DNA from: Acidobacteriaceae bacterium
GTDB taxonomy: Bacteria; Acidobacteriota; Terriglobia; Terriglobales; Acidobacteriaceae
Assembly: GCA_003156805.1 (NCBI GenBank)
Contig: PMHV01000017.1
Span: 38,689-102,688, forward strand
DNA length: 64,000 nucleotides
Reading direction: 5' to 3'
Both the position numbers and the translations under genes were made by a program. Below, in pieces: positions 17,902-27,043 of the stretch. Below the pieces are notes generated by a model. That model ran no database searches and had not been told where the DNA came from. It saw nothing but the letters and a program-made list of their open reading frames with translations. Within the stretch, counting starts at the first letter, position 1; each line of letters opens with the position of its first letter.

Positions 17902-19044
17902 ATGGCTAGCAAATCCAACAAAGACACCGAACTTGCTTCGACGGTTACTTCTGCGCTTGCTTCTGCGCCACCGCGAGAACGGGCGGCGCTCAATAGTTGG
18001 CTGGAAAAGCTGGTTTCGGTGGCGGGCAGCGATCTGCTGCTGGTGCCCGGCGGTCCCGCATCCATCCGCGCTCAAGGGACGCTGCAAACTATTGATACGC
18101 GGCCACTAACCGGCCTGGAGATCGAGGCTGCCGTGCTTCCGGCGCTGCCTCCTCATGCGCTGGAGGAATATAACCGCACGCATATTGCGGACTGCTCTTA
18201 TCGGGTGGCGGGGATGGGCCGATTTCGCATCAACCTGCATCAGCAGCGCTGAAGCGCCGCGGCGGCGGTTCGGGCACTGCCCTCCAAAGTGCCCTCTTTG
18301 CAGGAGTTACATCTGCCGCCGGGAGTTGCAGGCTTGGCGCAGTTGGGGCGCGGCCTAGTGATCATTGGCGGAGCGACCGGTTCGGGCAAGACCACAACGC
18401 TCGCCGCGCTCATTCACCAGATCAACCAGCATGAGGCGCGGCACATTGTGACTATCGAAGATCCCATCGAATACGAGCATACTCATCAACGAAGTCTGAT
18501 CGAGCAGGTGGAAATCGGCTCCGATGCTCGAGATTTTCCTACGGCTTTGCGGGCGGCGCTGAGGCAGGCGCCCGATGTGATTGTGGTGGGCGAGATGCGC
18601 GATCCTGAAACCGCCCGCATAGCCCTGTCCGCCGCCGAAACCGGACATCTGGTCTTCACTACCCTGCACACAACGGATGCCGCATCCACGGTTTCGAGGA
18701 TTGCCGACTCATTCCCCCAAGAGCGGCAGCACTCCATCCGCGCGGAGATGGCAATGGCCCTGGCGGCCATGCTTACTCAGACCTTGCTGCCGCGCCGCTC
18801 GGGGGGAAGAATTCCCGCAGCGGAGCTGCTGATAGTCGGTTACGGCGCGCGCCAGCACATTCGCAAAAATGCGCTGCAGCACCTGCATCAGGAAATCACC
18901 ATTACGCGAAAGAACGGCTCGTTTACTCTGGAAGAATCTCTCGCCCAACTGGTAGTACAAGGCGATCTGAGCCGCGAAGATGCGATCTTGCGATCCATTC
19001 ATCCCGAGGATCTGGATATTCTGCTAAAGACGAAGGGATTTTGA
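17902..19044 (+). pseudogene. pilT: PilT-family retraction ATPase interrupted by in-frame TGA
   Basis: 381 codons in one frame encode a twitching-motility ATPase of the PilT type. The N-terminal half (residues 1-116) ends at TGA 18250-18252, and the same frame resumes immediately with SAAAAVRALP. It then carries Walker A GGATGSGKTTTLA, the Asp box TIEDPIEYEH, Walker B DVIVVGEMRDPETA and the His box HLVFTTLHTTDAAS. The family reads QRG at the break (GGA), so a single G-to-T change would restore it. No frameshift is involved. It could be a real nonsense mutation, a sequencing error, or two separately translated halves; the second half has no strong start. No other pilus genes are nearby. Confidence 0.85.
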
Positions 19045-19326
19045 ATTGGAGATTTGCTCCATGCAGATCTTCTCTCTGAGGATCTGCCCCAGACGGATCT
19101 TTCGCGCGTGAGTGGCGGCTGTGGAGGTGAGAAGTAGGCAAGTTCTTGCAACTATGAGAGCCCTGATCGCGTGAAAGGCTTGCCCAGCGCCGCGTTCCAC
19201 AGGCTTAGGTACTTTTGTCTCCATTGCATTCCCGAGTGACGTGCAATACACTCCTCGGGCGGTTCTGTGCAATGCAAAACCGATTCGTGTTCTATAGGTA
19301 AAAGAAAAACCCAGAGGAGGAATATA

Positions 19327-20091
19327 GTGAAAACAACGCTTCCCGCAGTAGCGTTCGTGGTGGCGCTTTCCCTCACCGCGGTAGCAGCGGACTCCAAAGT
19401 ACCTGCGTCGCAACATAGCGCCGGCAATCCGTCCGTGATCGTAAAGGGGTTCAAGGACAGCCCGTCTCCGCTGCCCCCAGCCCTGTGCAACCCATGCTTG
19501 TTCTATAGCGGCGACCTGAACCCGACCGACCCTAATGCGGCCGGCATGTCGGACGAAAACACTCTGCTCATCATCGGCGGCTCCAGCACCTACGGGGCTG
19601 TCAATATCCCGGTAGCGGCAACGGTTTATGGAATTGTCTATAACGTTCAAGCCTCTGCCGCTTTCGATCCTTTGCAGGCCAGCTATGACGTTCGCACTGG
19701 TGTCAGCGAGGGTAACGGCGGAGCCAGCATCGCCTCGGGCACCGGTAGCATTCAGGTGTCCGCGACTGGCCGGAACTTCCTGGGCCTCTACGAGTACACA
19801 ATAGCGGTTTCGTTGTCCGCACCGCTGGCACTTGGACCCGGGGAATACTGGTTCAATGCCACTCCGGAATGCCTGAACACGCTGGACGGCAGCTGCAACG
19901 TATTTCGGCAATTCGCCTCCAATACCACGCAGGAAGCTAACAACCTCCACGGCAGCTGGCAGCCCGTGCATGAGATGTTTTTGAATTCCAGTTTCTTCGG
20001 GTTCACCTGGGCCAATTGGTGCGACTCAAGTCTGGGCTTCAACAACGCTCAGTGCGCTGGCCTGTCGTTTGGGCTGCGTGGTCAAGAATAA
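19327..20091 (+). CDS. Secreted protein, tandem paralogue 1
   Basis: A 254-residue exported protein starting at GTG 19327 (GAGGAGG site 5-10 bases upstream) with a signal peptide (KTTLPAVAFVVALSLTAVAA). The mature part is beta-rich with a conserved PPALCNPCLFY Cys pair, SGDLNP, DENTLLIIGGSSTYG, and a C-terminal NSSFFGFTWANWCDSSLG. It is clearly homologous to the next gene along its whole length. No known family was recognised. The four or so cysteines and the absence of catalytic motifs suggest a disulphide-stabilised surface or extracellular protein. Confidence 0.8.
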   Translation: MKTTLPAVAFVVALSLTAVAADSKVPASQHSAGNPSVIVKGFKDSPSPLPPALCNPCLFYSGDLNPTDPNAAGMSDENTLLIIGGSSTYGAVNIPVAATVYGIVYNVQASAAFDPLQASYDVRTGVSEGNGGASIASGTGSIQVSATGRNFLGLYEYTIAVSLSAPLALGPGEYWFNATPECLNTLDGSCNVFRQFASNTTQEANNLHGSWQPVHEMFLNSSFFGFTWANWCDSSLGFNNAQCAGLSFGLRGQE

Positions 20092-20203
20092 GCAAGCCGA
20101 TGTCGGCAGGATCTAAGACATCGCGAGCAGCGGTTGCCGCGCGGAACGCGGAACCGTTGATCCGGAAAAAAGAGAGCGAAAAAACCGAAATAGGAGGAAT
20201 CGA

Positions 20204-20962
20204 GTGAAAACGACGCTTTTCGCAGCAACCTTGGTGGTAGCGCTTACTCTCTCAGCAGCGGCGGCACAAAAGCCAGCCGTATCGCAGCATCTGGCCGGCA
20301 GCACCGAGCCGATCAAGCTGGCTGGCCCGGGCATTCCGCCGGCGCTGTGCAACCCGTGCTTGTTCTACGGCGGCGACCTCAACCCGGCCGACGCCAATGC
20401 GGCCGGCTTGTCCGATGAAAATACCCTGCTCATCGTAGGCGGCAGCTCCACCTACGGTTCTTTTACGGCCACCGGAGTGTCGGCGACCGTAACGGGAATC
20501 CTGTTCAACGTCCAAGCGAGCACGAACTTCGACCCGGCGACGGCATCCTATGACGTGCGCACGGGCGTTTCCGACGGTAACGGCGGAAACAGTGTGGCAA
20601 GCGGTACTGCAAGCATCGCCGTTGCGGCGACGGGCCGGAACTTCATCGGCTTGAACGAGTACACGGTTGCGGTTCACATTCCGGCGCTCACGCTGACGGC
20701 TGGCGTGGAGTACTGGTTTAACGTGACTCCGCAGTGCACGAACGGAGCCACGGACGGCAGTTGCTACGAAGGTAGAATCTTCGCCTCCAATACGACGCAG
20801 GAAACCAACAACGTTCGAGGCAGCGCACAGTCGCCGCACTCGATGTACCTCAACTCGTCGTTCTTCGGTTTCACTTTCGCCAACTGGTGCGATTCGTCTC
20901 TGGGCCTCAACAGCAATCAATGCCTGGGACTGTCGTACGGTCTGATCGGATCGGAGAATTAG
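20204..20962 (+). CDS. Secreted protein, tandem paralogue 2
   Basis: A 252-residue exported protein, GTG start with an AGGAGG ribosome site and signal peptide (MKTTLFAATLVVALTLSAAA). It shares with its upstream neighbour the blocks PPALCNPCLFYGGDLNP, DENTLLIVGGSSTYG, ASYDVRTGVSDGNGG, ATGRNF, EYWFN, FASNTTQE and NSSFFGFTFANWCDSSLG. It lies 112 bp downstream in the same direction and is followed by a terminator, so the pair is probably one transcription unit that arose by gene duplication. Function unknown. Confidence 0.8.
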   Translation: MKTTLFAATLVVALTLSAAAAQKPAVSQHLAGSTEPIKLAGPGIPPALCNPCLFYGGDLNPADANAAGLSDENTLLIVGGSSTYGSFTATGVSATVTGILFNVQASTNFDPATASYDVRTGVSDGNGGNSVASGTASIAVAATGRNFIGLNEYTVAVHIPALTLTAGVEYWFNVTPQCTNGATDGSCYEGRIFASNTTQETNNVRGSAQSPHSMYLNSSFFGFTFANWCDSSLGLNSNQCLGLSYGLIGSEN

Positions 20963-21000
20963 CATAGTTGATTGACTGCGTGTTCTCGCTGTAACAACGG

Positions 21001-21044
21001 GAGAGAAGCTGAAGGCGGTATTCTTCAGCCTCTCTCTTTTATTT
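21001..21044 (+). terminator. Intrinsic terminator after the secreted pair
   Basis: GAGAGAAGCTGAAG pairs with CTTCAGCCTCTCTC across an 8-base loop and is followed directly by TTTTATTT. A strong Rho-independent terminator for the 19.3-21 kb unit. Confidence 0.85.
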
Positions 21045-21295
21045 GGTCTCTGAACTCATGAGCCGGACGGGCGTTTCGGCCGCGCTTGTGTGTACCCGGC
21101 ACAGCCAAGGACCGGCAGGCGAGGATATTTCTGGAAATGCGAGTCCGAGGCAGCGAGCTGGCAGAGAAAAAAAATTGAGCCTCGGTCGGACTCGATCTGG
21201 TGGGCGTGGGTGCAATCGGCGCAGAGTCCGGCGCGCAGCCGAGCGCCGTCCGAAGTGTTTTCCATATTCAGGCAGGATAGCAAAGACCCCGGCCG

Positions 21296-22843
21296 CTAGG
21301 CCCAGTACGTCCGGTCGAGGGAACGATACTGAATGGCTTCGGCGATGTGTTTGGGCTCGATCTGGGGGACATTTTCCAGGTCGGCGACGGTGCGGGCCAC
21401 TTTGAGAATGCGATCATGAGCCCGGGCGCTAAGCCCCTGCTGGGTCATGGCGCGCTCCAGCAGGCGTTCGCAGTCGACCGAGAGTTCGCAGAAAGCGCGA
21501 ATGTGGCGTGACGACATCTGGGCGTTGCAGTAGAGCTTCTCGCGCGAGGAAGAGAAGCGTTCGAGCTGTTTCTGGCGGGTGCGGATCACGCGCTCGCGAA
21601 TTTTGGCGGAACCCTCAGGCTCGCTGCCGGAGCGCATCTCTTTGTAGTTCACCGCAGGCACGTCGATATGGATGTCGATGCGGTCCATCAGCGGACCGGA
21701 GATTTTCGAGATGTAGCGCTGAATCATGGGGGTCGTACACCGGCATTCGCGCGAGCGGTCGTTGTGAAAACCGCAGGGGCACGGGTTCATCGCAGCAGCC
21801 AGCATGAAACGCGCGGGAAAAGTCAGTGACATGGAGGCGCGGGCGATGCTGACCGTGCCATCCTCCAGGGGTTGACGCAAGACTTCGAGCACATTGCGAG
21901 GGAACTCCGGAACTTCGTCGAGAAACAGCAATCCGTTGTGCGCCAGCGAAACTTCGCCCGGACGCGGAATCACCCCTCCGCCAATCAGACCCGCGTCTGA
22001 GATAGTGTGGTGCGGTGAGCGGTAGGGACGCGTTCCTACCAGCCCGCTTCCCGGTTCCAGCACGCCGGCAACGCTGTGAATCTTAGTGGTCTCCAGCGCT
22101 TCCTCAAAGGTGAGCGGAGGCAAGATGGTTGGCATGCGCTTGGCCAACATGGTTTTTCCGGAGCCTGGCGGCCCGATCATCAGAATGTTATGGCCTCCGG
22201 CGCAAGCGATCTCGAGGGCGCGTTTGGCCGTCAGTTGCCCACGAACATCTTTGAAATCCACGAGAGAATGTTGCGACTCGCGCAGCAGGGCGTCTCCGTC
22301 GGCTCTGACGGGAACGATTCCGTTGCCGGAGTTCACAAAATGAATGACATCCAAAAGTGACCGCACCGGATAGACATCGACTCCCCCGACCATGGCGGCT
22401 TCGCGGGCATTGGCTTCGGGAACGATCAGCCGAGAGATTTTTCTGATGCGAGCCTCGAGCGCAATCGGGAGCGTACCGCGGATGCCGCGCACGCCGCCGT
22501 CGAGCGAGAGCTCTCCCACAAAGAGACAATCGGATATCTCTTTCTTGTTAAGGCCACCATAGGCGCCAACGATACCCAGCGCCATAGGCAGATCGAACCC
22601 CGATCCTTCCTTCTTGATATCTGCAGGCGCCAGGTTGATGGTGATGTGGGTGGGAGGGATATCAAAGCCACAGTTTTTCAGCGCCGCACGCACGCGGTCG
22701 CGGCTCTCCCGCACCGCCGCGTCCGGCAAACCGACGGTGTGAAAGTGGTCCTGATCGGTCTTGATGCCGGAGCAATCCACCTCCACTTCAATGATGCTGG
22801 CGTCGATGCCGTAGACCGCAGCGCTGAGCGTCTTGTAGAGCAT
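21296..22843 (-). CDS. comM: YifB/ComM-type Mg-chelatase-like AAA+ ATPase
   Basis: A 515-residue protein with an N-terminal Lon-protease-like domain without the catalytic dyad ([36 protein letters not shown]), then a ChlI-type AAA+ module: Walker [15 protein letters not shown], Walker [13 protein letters not shown], a zinc-like cluster [11 protein letters not shown]...CRCT, and a C-terminal helical domain. ComM is a branch-migration helicase needed for natural transformation in proteobacteria; the role elsewhere is presumed similar. The reading frame is open far upstream, but ATG 22843 gives the family N-terminus. Divergent from the histidine kinase. Confidence 0.9.
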   Translation of the reverse strand: MLYKTLSAAVYGIDASIIEVEVDCSGIKTDQDHFHTVGLPDAAVRESRDRVRAALKNCGFDIPPTHITINLAPADIKKEGSGFDLPMALGIVGAYGGLNKKEISDCLFVGELSLDGGVRGIRGTLPIALEARIRKISRLIVPEANAREAAMVGGVDVYPVRSLLDVIHFVNSGNGIVPVRADGDALLRESQHSLVDFKDVRGQLTAKRALEIACAGGHNILMIGPPGSGKTMLAKRMPTILPPLTFEEALETTKIHSVAGVLEPGSGLVGTRPYRSPHHTISDAGLIGGGVIPRPGEVSLAHNGLLFLDEVPEFPRNVLEVLRQPLEDGTVSIARASMSLTFPARFMLAAAMNPCPCGFHNDRSRECRCTTPMIQRYISKISGPLMDRIDIHIDVPAVNYKEMRSGSEPEGSAKIRERVIRTRQKQLERFSSSREKLYCNAQMSSRHIRAFCELSVDCERLLERAMTQQGLSARAHDRILKVARTVADLENVPQIEPKHIAEAIQYRSLDRTYWA

Positions 22844-22941
22844 GGCAGTTCGATTCGAATGAGGAGCGTGCCAACAGCCAACGCAGAGACACCCCTGACT
22901 CTCGAAATAACTTACATTACTCGCTGTCACTGAACTCTGGA

Positions 22942-22957
22942 TGTGACGGATGTCACA
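22942..22957. promoter_or_regulatory. CRP/FNR-type palindrome in divergent intergenic region
   Basis: TGTGA-CGGATG-TCACA is a perfect 5-6-5 inverted repeat matching the CRP consensus. It lies between the divergent comM-like gene (start 22843) and the histidine kinase (start 23157). Which CRP-family protein would bind is unknown. Chance occurrence is possible. Confidence 0.5.
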
Positions 22958-23156
22958 GAGTCTTGTGCTGAAAATGAGGAAAACTCGGCAGGTATTGCAG
23001 GATGCGACGAGATTCTGCGGATTCCTGGCAGTTGAAACCATGGAGTGAGGTACCACATTCTCCAACAAGGGCCGTTGTTCAGCGGGTTCCGGAGAATTAC
23101 GATGGGGAAGTTGTCGGTTGGTTTGCCTAGCCGAACAGGCAGACGAGGCGGTTCCT

Positions 23157-25277
23157 ATGGCGCAAAGCTCTCCCCGCACCTCTCGCCCATCCCGACCCGG
23201 GGCAACCCTGGAGCGGGAAGAATCGAAGCTTTGGCGATGGCTGCTTCTGTTCATGATTCTGCTGGCTGCGGGCTTTGCCGCGCTGGCATGGGAGCGGTTG
23301 GAAGACCTTCCCTATCACCTGGGACCCTTGGCGCTGGGAGTGCTCGTGTTGTCGGTTCTTCTGGCTGCATATGCCTATGGACGGAGGCGCGAAGTAGCCG
23401 AGCTCAAGGTGCTGCTGCAGGATTTGCAGGAGCACGTGGGAGCTGCGCCATCGGAAGATCAGCTCGATCAACTCAGCCAGGTCATCATGCGATCGCAGCG
23501 CAACTTCAAGGAGCTGATTGATTCCTTCGACGATGCGGCCTGCGCGGTCGCCCTCGACGGCACGCTGCGGACCGTGAACCGGCCGATCGCGGAGATGGTC
23601 GGGCTGCCCTACACGGCATTGGTAGGCCAGAAGTTTTTTGACTTTATCGAAGAGCCCACCCGCGCCGACTTTGAAGCCGGGATCGGCCGCTTTTTGGAGA
23701 GGAGACACTGGACAGGCACGGTCCGCGTGCGCCTGAAGAACAGCACCCGGAACCTCTTCTTCGATTGTGTGCTCAACGCCATCGTCAAAGGCGACGACGT
23801 GGTGGGAGTGAGCGTGCTGGGACGCGACGTCACGGAACAGCGCGAGAAGGAACTGCGTTTTACCGAGCTTTTCGAGACCCTGCAGGAGGGCGTGTACTTC
23901 AGTACTCCAGAGGGCAAGCTGCTGGATGCGAATCCTGCTCTGGTGAGAATCCTTGGATACCAGAAGAAGGAAGAGCTGCTCGGGCTCGATGCTGGGGCAC
24001 TGAATCTTGACCCCGGCCAGCCGTCGGTGCTGGGACGCGCACCGGACGATCGGGGCGGCGTGCGCACGCGGGAGATCCGGCTGCGGCGCAAAGACGGAAG
24101 TGCCGCCATCGCCGTCGACTCTTCGCGCGCGGTATGGGACGCTTCCGGCAATGTGATTCGCTACCAAGGCACGCTCGTCGATGTCAGCGAAAAACGCGAG
24201 ATGGAGCGGCAACTTCTGCAGCAGGAAGAATTCCGCCGGCGTCTGCTGGAGAGCTTCCCGGACCTGATTCTGGTAGTGGACCTGGAAGAGGGTTATACGT
24301 TTGTGAGTTCGCGGGTTCACGATCTGCTGGGCTACCAACCGGAAGATATTGTGGGAAAGAAAATTTCTGAAATTGAGGATCACTCTCCAGAACTGGTAAC
24401 GCTTTATCGCGACGTCGCGCGCGAGAATAAGGTCTTCGCTTCTGCGGAATATCGAGCCCGCCATCGCGACGGAAGCTGGCGGACGATGCGGGCCTCGGCC
24501 AGTCCGTTGTTCGACGCTGAATCCAAACTCAGCGGCGTAATCATCTCGGTCCGCGACATTACGACGGAGAAGAAGATGGAGCAGCAGATTGTCCAGGGTG
24601 AACGGTTGGCGGCCATGGGCGCGATGATCGGAGGCGTTGCGCACGAACTCAACAACCCACTGACGAGTATTCTGGGCGTTGGCGAGTTATTGCAGGACAG
24701 CGTTACCACCGACACGGGGCGCAAGCAGATCGCCATGCTGCAGCAGCAGGCGCGCCGCGCGGCCGACATTGTGCACAATCTTACTTATTTTGCCCGGCCG
24801 CCGGCGCCTGGCAAAACTCGGGTGAATCTCACAGAGGTGATCGAACGTACGCTGAATCTACACGCTTATTCTTTGCGCAAGAACAACATTACGGTGGACT
24901 TTCTGCGCGACCCGGCGCCGCCTTTTGTCGAAGGCGACCCCCACCAGCTTATGCAGATTTTCCTGAACCTGGTGCTGAACGCCGAGCAGGCCATCCGCGA
25001 AGTTCGCGACCGCGGTACGTTGAGGATTCGTTTGGGCAACAAGGGCAAGTCTGCATGGGCCAGCTTTCAGGATGACGGCCCGGGAATCCCGCCGGAGATT
25101 CTGCCGAATATCTTCGATCCTTTCTACACCACCAAGCGTCCGGGACGAGGGACCGGCCTTGGACTCAGCATCTGCAAATCGGTGGTGAAGGAACACAATG
25201 GCACGGTCGAGGCCGCCAACGCGCCGGGCGGCGGAGCGGTCTTCACCATCACCCTGCCGGTGGCTACATCGAATTAA
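23157..25277 (+). CDS. PAS-domain sensor histidine kinase
   Basis: A 706-residue membrane kinase. Two hydrophobic helices lie close together (about 22-45 and 52-70) with almost no periplasmic loop. Three PAS domains follow (about 110-220, 230-350, 355-475), with the PAC-type ends [11 protein letters not shown] and [13 protein letters not shown]. The HisKA box [11 protein letters not shown] carries phospho-acceptor His496. The HATPase domain has [26 protein letters not shown] and a C-terminal [11 protein letters not shown]. The short loop suggests cytoplasmic or membrane sensing via the PAS domains. No response regulator is adjacent, so the partner is unknown. ATG 23157 starts a Ser/Arg-rich cytoplasmic segment. 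Confidence 0.92.
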   Translation: MAQSSPRTSRPSRPGATLEREESKLWRWLLLFMILLAAGFAALAWERLEDLPYHLGPLALGVLVLSVLLAAYAYGRRREVAELKVLLQDLQEHVGAAPSEDQLDQLSQVIMRSQRNFKELIDSFDDAACAVALDGTLRTVNRPIAEMVGLPYTALVGQKFFDFIEEPTRADFEAGIGRFLERRHWTGTVRVRLKNSTRNLFFDCVLNAIVKGDDVVGVSVLGRDVTEQREKELRFTELFETLQEGVYFSTPEGKLLDANPALVRILGYQKKEELLGLDAGALNLDPGQPSVLGRAPDDRGGVRTREIRLRRKDGSAAIAVDSSRAVWDASGNVIRYQGTLVDVSEKREMERQLLQQEEFRRRLLESFPDLILVVDLEEGYTFVSSRVHDLLGYQPEDIVGKKISEIEDHSPELVTLYRDVARENKVFASAEYRARHRDGSWRTMRASASPLFDAESKLSGVIISVRDITTEKKMEQQIVQGERLAAMGAMIGGVAHELNNPLTSILGVGELLQDSVTTDTGRKQIAMLQQQARRAADIVHNLTYFARPPAPGKTRVNLTEVIERTLNLHAYSLRKNNITVDFLRDPAPPFVEGDPHQLMQIFLNLVLNAEQAIREVRDRGTLRIRLGNKGKSAWASFQDDGPGIPPEILPNIFDPFYTTKRPGRGTGLGLSICKSVVKEHNGTVEAANAPGGGAVFTITLPVATSN

Positions 25278-25347
25278 TCCCGCCGATTCAGAGGCTGGCC
25301 GGAGGATGTTCGCGGATGTTCGTCCTGAGTGCGGTCGTTCTTGACGC

Positions 25348-26541
25348 TTATCTCTCTACGGCCATAGCCACGGCGTTGCCTCCGCCCAGGCATAACGCGG
25401 CAATTCCACGCTTCACATCGCGGCGAATCATTTCATAGATCAGCGTCACCAGCACACGCGCGCCACTGGCTCCGATGGGATGCCCGATGGCAACCGCTCC
25501 GCCATTCACATTTACTTTGCCAGTATCGAGGCCAAGCTCGCGCATTACCCCCAGCGCTTGCACCGAGAAAGCTTCGTTGAGTTCGTAGAGGTCCACGTCT
25601 TCGTTCTTCCAGCCCGTCTTCTCCCAGATTTTCTTGACCGCGTCGACCGGGGCCATCATGACCCACTGCGGTTCGACGCCGCTGGTGGCCTGGGCCACAA
25701 TCCTCACCATCGTTGACGCGCCAAGTTCTTTCGCGCGATGTGCGCTGGTCACAACCACGGCTGCGGCTCCGTCATTTACTCCCGGAGCGTTGCCGGCCGT
25801 GACGGTGCCATCTTTCTTGAAGGCCGGCTTCAGTGCGCGCAGAACCTCGATGGTGGTGTCTTCGCGTGGAGACTCATCTTTCGCGAACCAGGCCGGAGGT
25901 TCGCCTTTCTTCTTCGCCGGAATCTCCATCGGGACAATCTGCGATTTGAACCGGCACTCCTTGATTGCGGCCACAGCTTTGCGGTGAGAGTTGACGGCGA
26001 ACTCATCCTGCTCTTGCCGGGTAATGCCGTACTTCTCAGCGACGTTCTCGCCGGTGATGCCCATGTGATAGTCGTTGTAGATATCCCAGAGGCCGTCGTT
26101 CACCATGGAGTCGACAACCTGCGCGTTGCCCAGGCGATATCCCTTGCGAGCTTGCGGCAAAAGATAAGGCGCGTTGGTCATCGATTCCATGCCGCCGGCG
26201 ACGACGATGGAACTGTTGCCGGTTTGGATTGCTTGCGCGGCGAGCGCGACTGCTTTCAGTCCGGAGCCACAAACCTTGTTGATTGTCATGGCACCTGTCG
26301 CCGGAGACAATCCCCCGAAGATTGCCGCCTGCCGCGCCGGATTTTGGCCGAGCCCGGCAGAGATGACGTTGCCCATGATGCACTCATCGACCTGCTCCGC
26401 GGTCAATCCCGCGCGCTTCACCGCCTCGCGCACCACCACCGCACCCAACTGCGGGGCGCTGAAGTCAGAGAGACTTCCCTGAAATTTTCCTACCGGCGTA
26501 CGACAACCGGAAATGATGACAACATCATCGAAACCCGCCAT
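25348..26541 (-). CDS. Acetyl-CoA acetyltransferase (thiolase)
   Basis: A 397-residue thiolase II that condenses two acetyl-CoA to acetoacetyl-CoA or runs in reverse. It has the acyl-accepting Cys in [15 protein letters not shown], the second motif [18 protein letters not shown] containing the catalytic His, and the C-terminal Cys in [10 protein letters not shown]. The length is typical of AtoB/PhaA. Isolated here: no hydroxybutyryl-CoA dehydrogenase or CoA-transferase is nearby, so biosynthetic versus degradative use cannot be told. The upstream 280 bp to the mini transcription unit hold no gene. Confidence 0.95.
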   Translation of the reverse strand: MAGFDDVVIISGCRTPVGKFQGSLSDFSAPQLGAVVVREAVKRAGLTAEQVDECIMGNVISAGLGQNPARQAAIFGGLSPATGAMTINKVCGSGLKAVALAAQAIQTGNSSIVVAGGMESMTNAPYLLPQARKGYRLGNAQVVDSMVNDGLWDIYNDYHMGITGENVAEKYGITRQEQDEFAVNSHRKAVAAIKECRFKSQIVPMEIPAKKKGEPPAWFAKDESPREDTTIEVLRALKPAFKKDGTVTAGNAPGVNDGAAAVVVTSAHRAKELGASTMVRIVAQATSGVEPQWVMMAPVDAVKKIWEKTGWKNEDVDLYELNEAFSVQALGVMRELGLDTGKVNVNGGAVAIGHPIGASGARVLVTLIYEMIRRDVKRGIAALCLGGGNAVAMAVER

Positions 26542-26821
26542 ATATCAAGCTCCCGCAAAGAATTTGCGTCTCTGATTCATTCCTGATTATAGATGCGCGG
26601 CAGGAAGAAAAGGCTGAAACTTGTGCAGTGAATCGGTGGCCGCTTGCAGTCGGGCCGGCTCTCGCGCTCCGCGCTCACGGCGCGGAGATAAACTGTTTGC
26701 CGGTGTTCGCAAGTCGCTGCAATCGATTTTCTCAGCGCGACAATGCTCAGAATCGTTCTTCACCGAACGTCTTCGGTGACTTTGGTACAACACCGCATGC
26801 ATCTTCGCATTCATTTTTTTC

Positions 26822-26850
26822 TTGACATCAATTTTCATTGACTCTATACA
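26822..26850 (+). promoter_or_regulatory. Consensus sigma-70-type promoter
   Basis: TTGACA (26822-26827) and TATACA (26845-26850) are separated by exactly 17 bases in an AT-rich pocket of an otherwise GC-rich window. It is the best-looking promoter seen here and drives the short unit that ends at 27013. Confidence 0.75.
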
Positions 26851-26860
26851 ATCAATCAGT

Positions 26861-26880
26861 TGCAACAAAAGACCGTTGCA
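26861..26880 (+). promoter_or_regulatory. 5' leader hairpin of the mini transcription unit
   Basis: TGCAAC and GTTGCA (26861-26866, 26875-26880) pair across an 8-base loop, starting about 10 bases after the -10 box, so near the very 5' end of the transcript. It may stabilise the RNA. Confidence 0.5.
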
Positions 26881-26916
26881 GATTTTCCATGAAGAATGGA
26901 AGGGAGAATAGAACCA

Positions 26917-26958
26917 ATGGCAACGAAGAAAAAGGCAAAAAAGAAAAAGAAGCACTAA
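26917..26958 (+). CDS. 13-residue Lys-rich micro-ORF
   Basis: ATG at 26917 follows AAGGGAG (26900-26906) by ten bases and encodes MATKKKAKKKKKH, then TAA. It is the only sensible ORF in a transcript bounded by a consensus promoter and an intrinsic terminator. Nine of 13 residues are Lys. It could be a DNA/RNA-binding micropeptide, or the ORF could be incidental to a small RNA. The tail recalls the N-terminus of the larger Lys-rich protein at 45139 (MAKKKTKKKH). Confidence 0.5.
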   Translation: MATKKKAKKKKKH

Positions 26959-26982
26959 GTGAAGTTCAGTACGAAGTCAGAA

Positions 26983-27013
26983 GGGGACGCAGAATGCGTC
27001 CCCTAAGTTTTTT
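26983..27013 (+). terminator. Intrinsic terminator of the mini transcription unit
   Basis: GGGGACGCA pairs with TGCGTCCCC around a GAA loop, followed by TAAGTTTTTT. A nine-pair perfect stem and a six-T run make this a strong plus-strand terminator. Confidence 0.9.
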
Positions 27014-27043
27014 GGGCGGAGAAACTTCTTCAGAGGTTCTGGA

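Noticed and set aside
18250..18252. TGA in pilT as a selenocysteine codon
   Set aside because: The position is a glycine in the family, not a redox site, and no downstream SECIS-like hairpin was evident.
23127..24644. 505-codon minus-strand frame inside the histidine kinase
   Set aside because: The plus strand has unmistakable PAS and kinase motifs; the antisense translation has none.
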